Shown here one piece after another: positions 5,441 to 5,663 of a DNA stretch of 5,663 nt (position 1 is its first letter; each line of letters begins with the position of its first letter). The DNA lies in NCBI GenBank assembly GCA_012520015.1, contig JAAYPD010000440.1, positions 1 through 5,663 on the forward strand, read 5' to 3'. The stretch comes from Methanomicrobiales archaeon. Its GTDB lineage: Archaea; Halobacteriota; Methanomicrobia; Methanomicrobiales; Methanospirillaceae. The position numbers and the translations under genes are program-made. Under the pieces are notes generated by a model that worked only from the letters and a program-made list of their open reading frames with translations, searched no databases and was not told the DNA's origin.

Positions 5441-5663
5441 TTTGGTCCGGCGACTGATAGCCCGAAGAGCTGGCATGATGCCTTTTCTGAACAGAGAAAA
5501 GCCGGGTTTGGCAAGGAAGTCCGTCGCCGGATAGTTCTTGGAACCTTTTCTCTTGCAGCAGGGTACTATGGCAGGTACTACCAGAAAGCCCAGACCGCAA
5601 GGCAGATGGTAAGGGATGACTTTGACCGTTTATTCAAAAACTATGACGTGATCGCATCACCTA
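5441..5663 (+). pseudogene. gatA: Continuation of gatA after the in-frame TGA, cut by the window end
   Basis: In the same frame as the upstream part, 74 codons remain open to the window edge. They read as ordinary GatA: SWHDAFSEQRKAGFGKEVRRRI, LGTFSLAAGYYGRYYQKAQ, then DFDRLFKNYDVIASP. This includes the EVRRRI segment, which I recall as contributing to glutamine binding in bacterial GatA. There is no frameshift and no second stop. No plausible independent start with a ribosome binding site is seen just after the TGA, so this is not a separate gene. The distal C-terminal part lies outside the window. Intact coding quality on both sides suggests a very recent mutation, a base error, or readthrough. 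Confidence 0.85.

Noticed and set aside
5400..5480. Frameshift in gatA
   Set aside because: Homology before and after the stop is in the same frame, so a substitution creating TGA is the only change needed.
1..5663. CRISPR array, insertion sequence, tRNA/rRNA or phage genes
   Set aside because: No regularly spaced repeats, transposase motifs, terminal inverted repeats or RNA gene cloverleaf patterns were seen on either strand.

Overview
The window looks like chromosomal DNA from a methanogenic euryarchaeon, most likely of the class Methanomicrobia (order Methanomicrobiales). Four things point that way. The promoter elements are archaeal: a perfect TTTATATA box at 113-120. Ribosome binding sites match the 3' end of archaeal 16S rRNA (GAGGT, GGGTGAT). 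There is a compact archaeal-type gatC-gatA pair. A short secreted protein carries the 'GWN...YWVY' modules common in surface proteins of this group. The placement below class level is inference; no marker in the window fixes the genus.

Layout. Positions 1-154 are non-coding, with a T-tract, a short palindrome with direct repeats, and a strong TATA box. From there an apparent two-gene operon reads rightward: a small exported protein with two internal repeat modules (155-811), then a complete enolase (825-2090) 13 bases later. A 50-base convergent gap separates enolase from a leftward gene for an exported GH26-like glycoside hydrolase domain protein (2141-3205). A divergent promoter region (3206-3323) follows. 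A second rightward operon then holds an asparagine-synthetase-like PP-loop protein (3324-4313, start uncertain), gatC (4321-4590) and gatA (from 4592, leaving the window at 5663).

How the genes fit together. GatC and GatA belong to the tRNA-dependent amidotransferase that turns Asp-tRNA(Asn) into Asn-tRNA(Asn). The gene in front of them resembles the amide-forming half of asparagine synthetase, with a shrunken N-terminal glutaminase region lacking the catalytic Cys. The operon therefore appears to group two amide-chemistry genes. Enolase is a central-carbon enzyme. The exported protein before it and the GH26-like protein after it have no obvious link to glycolysis.

Points of note. (1) gatA has an in-frame TGA at 5438-5440, exactly where relatives have a conserved Arg/Lys, and clear GatA homology continues in the same frame beyond it. 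(2) A potential hairpin at 4579-4615 puts the gatA ribosome binding site in a stem and its TTG start in the loop. (3) The GH26-like protein keeps the acid/base Glu but seems to have Thr in place of the nucleophile Glu. (4) The asparagine-synthetase-like protein has a vestigial glutaminase domain. I see no CRISPR array, transposase, tRNA, rRNA or phage gene, and no clear novel multi-gene system; most of the window is housekeeping DNA with a few oddities.
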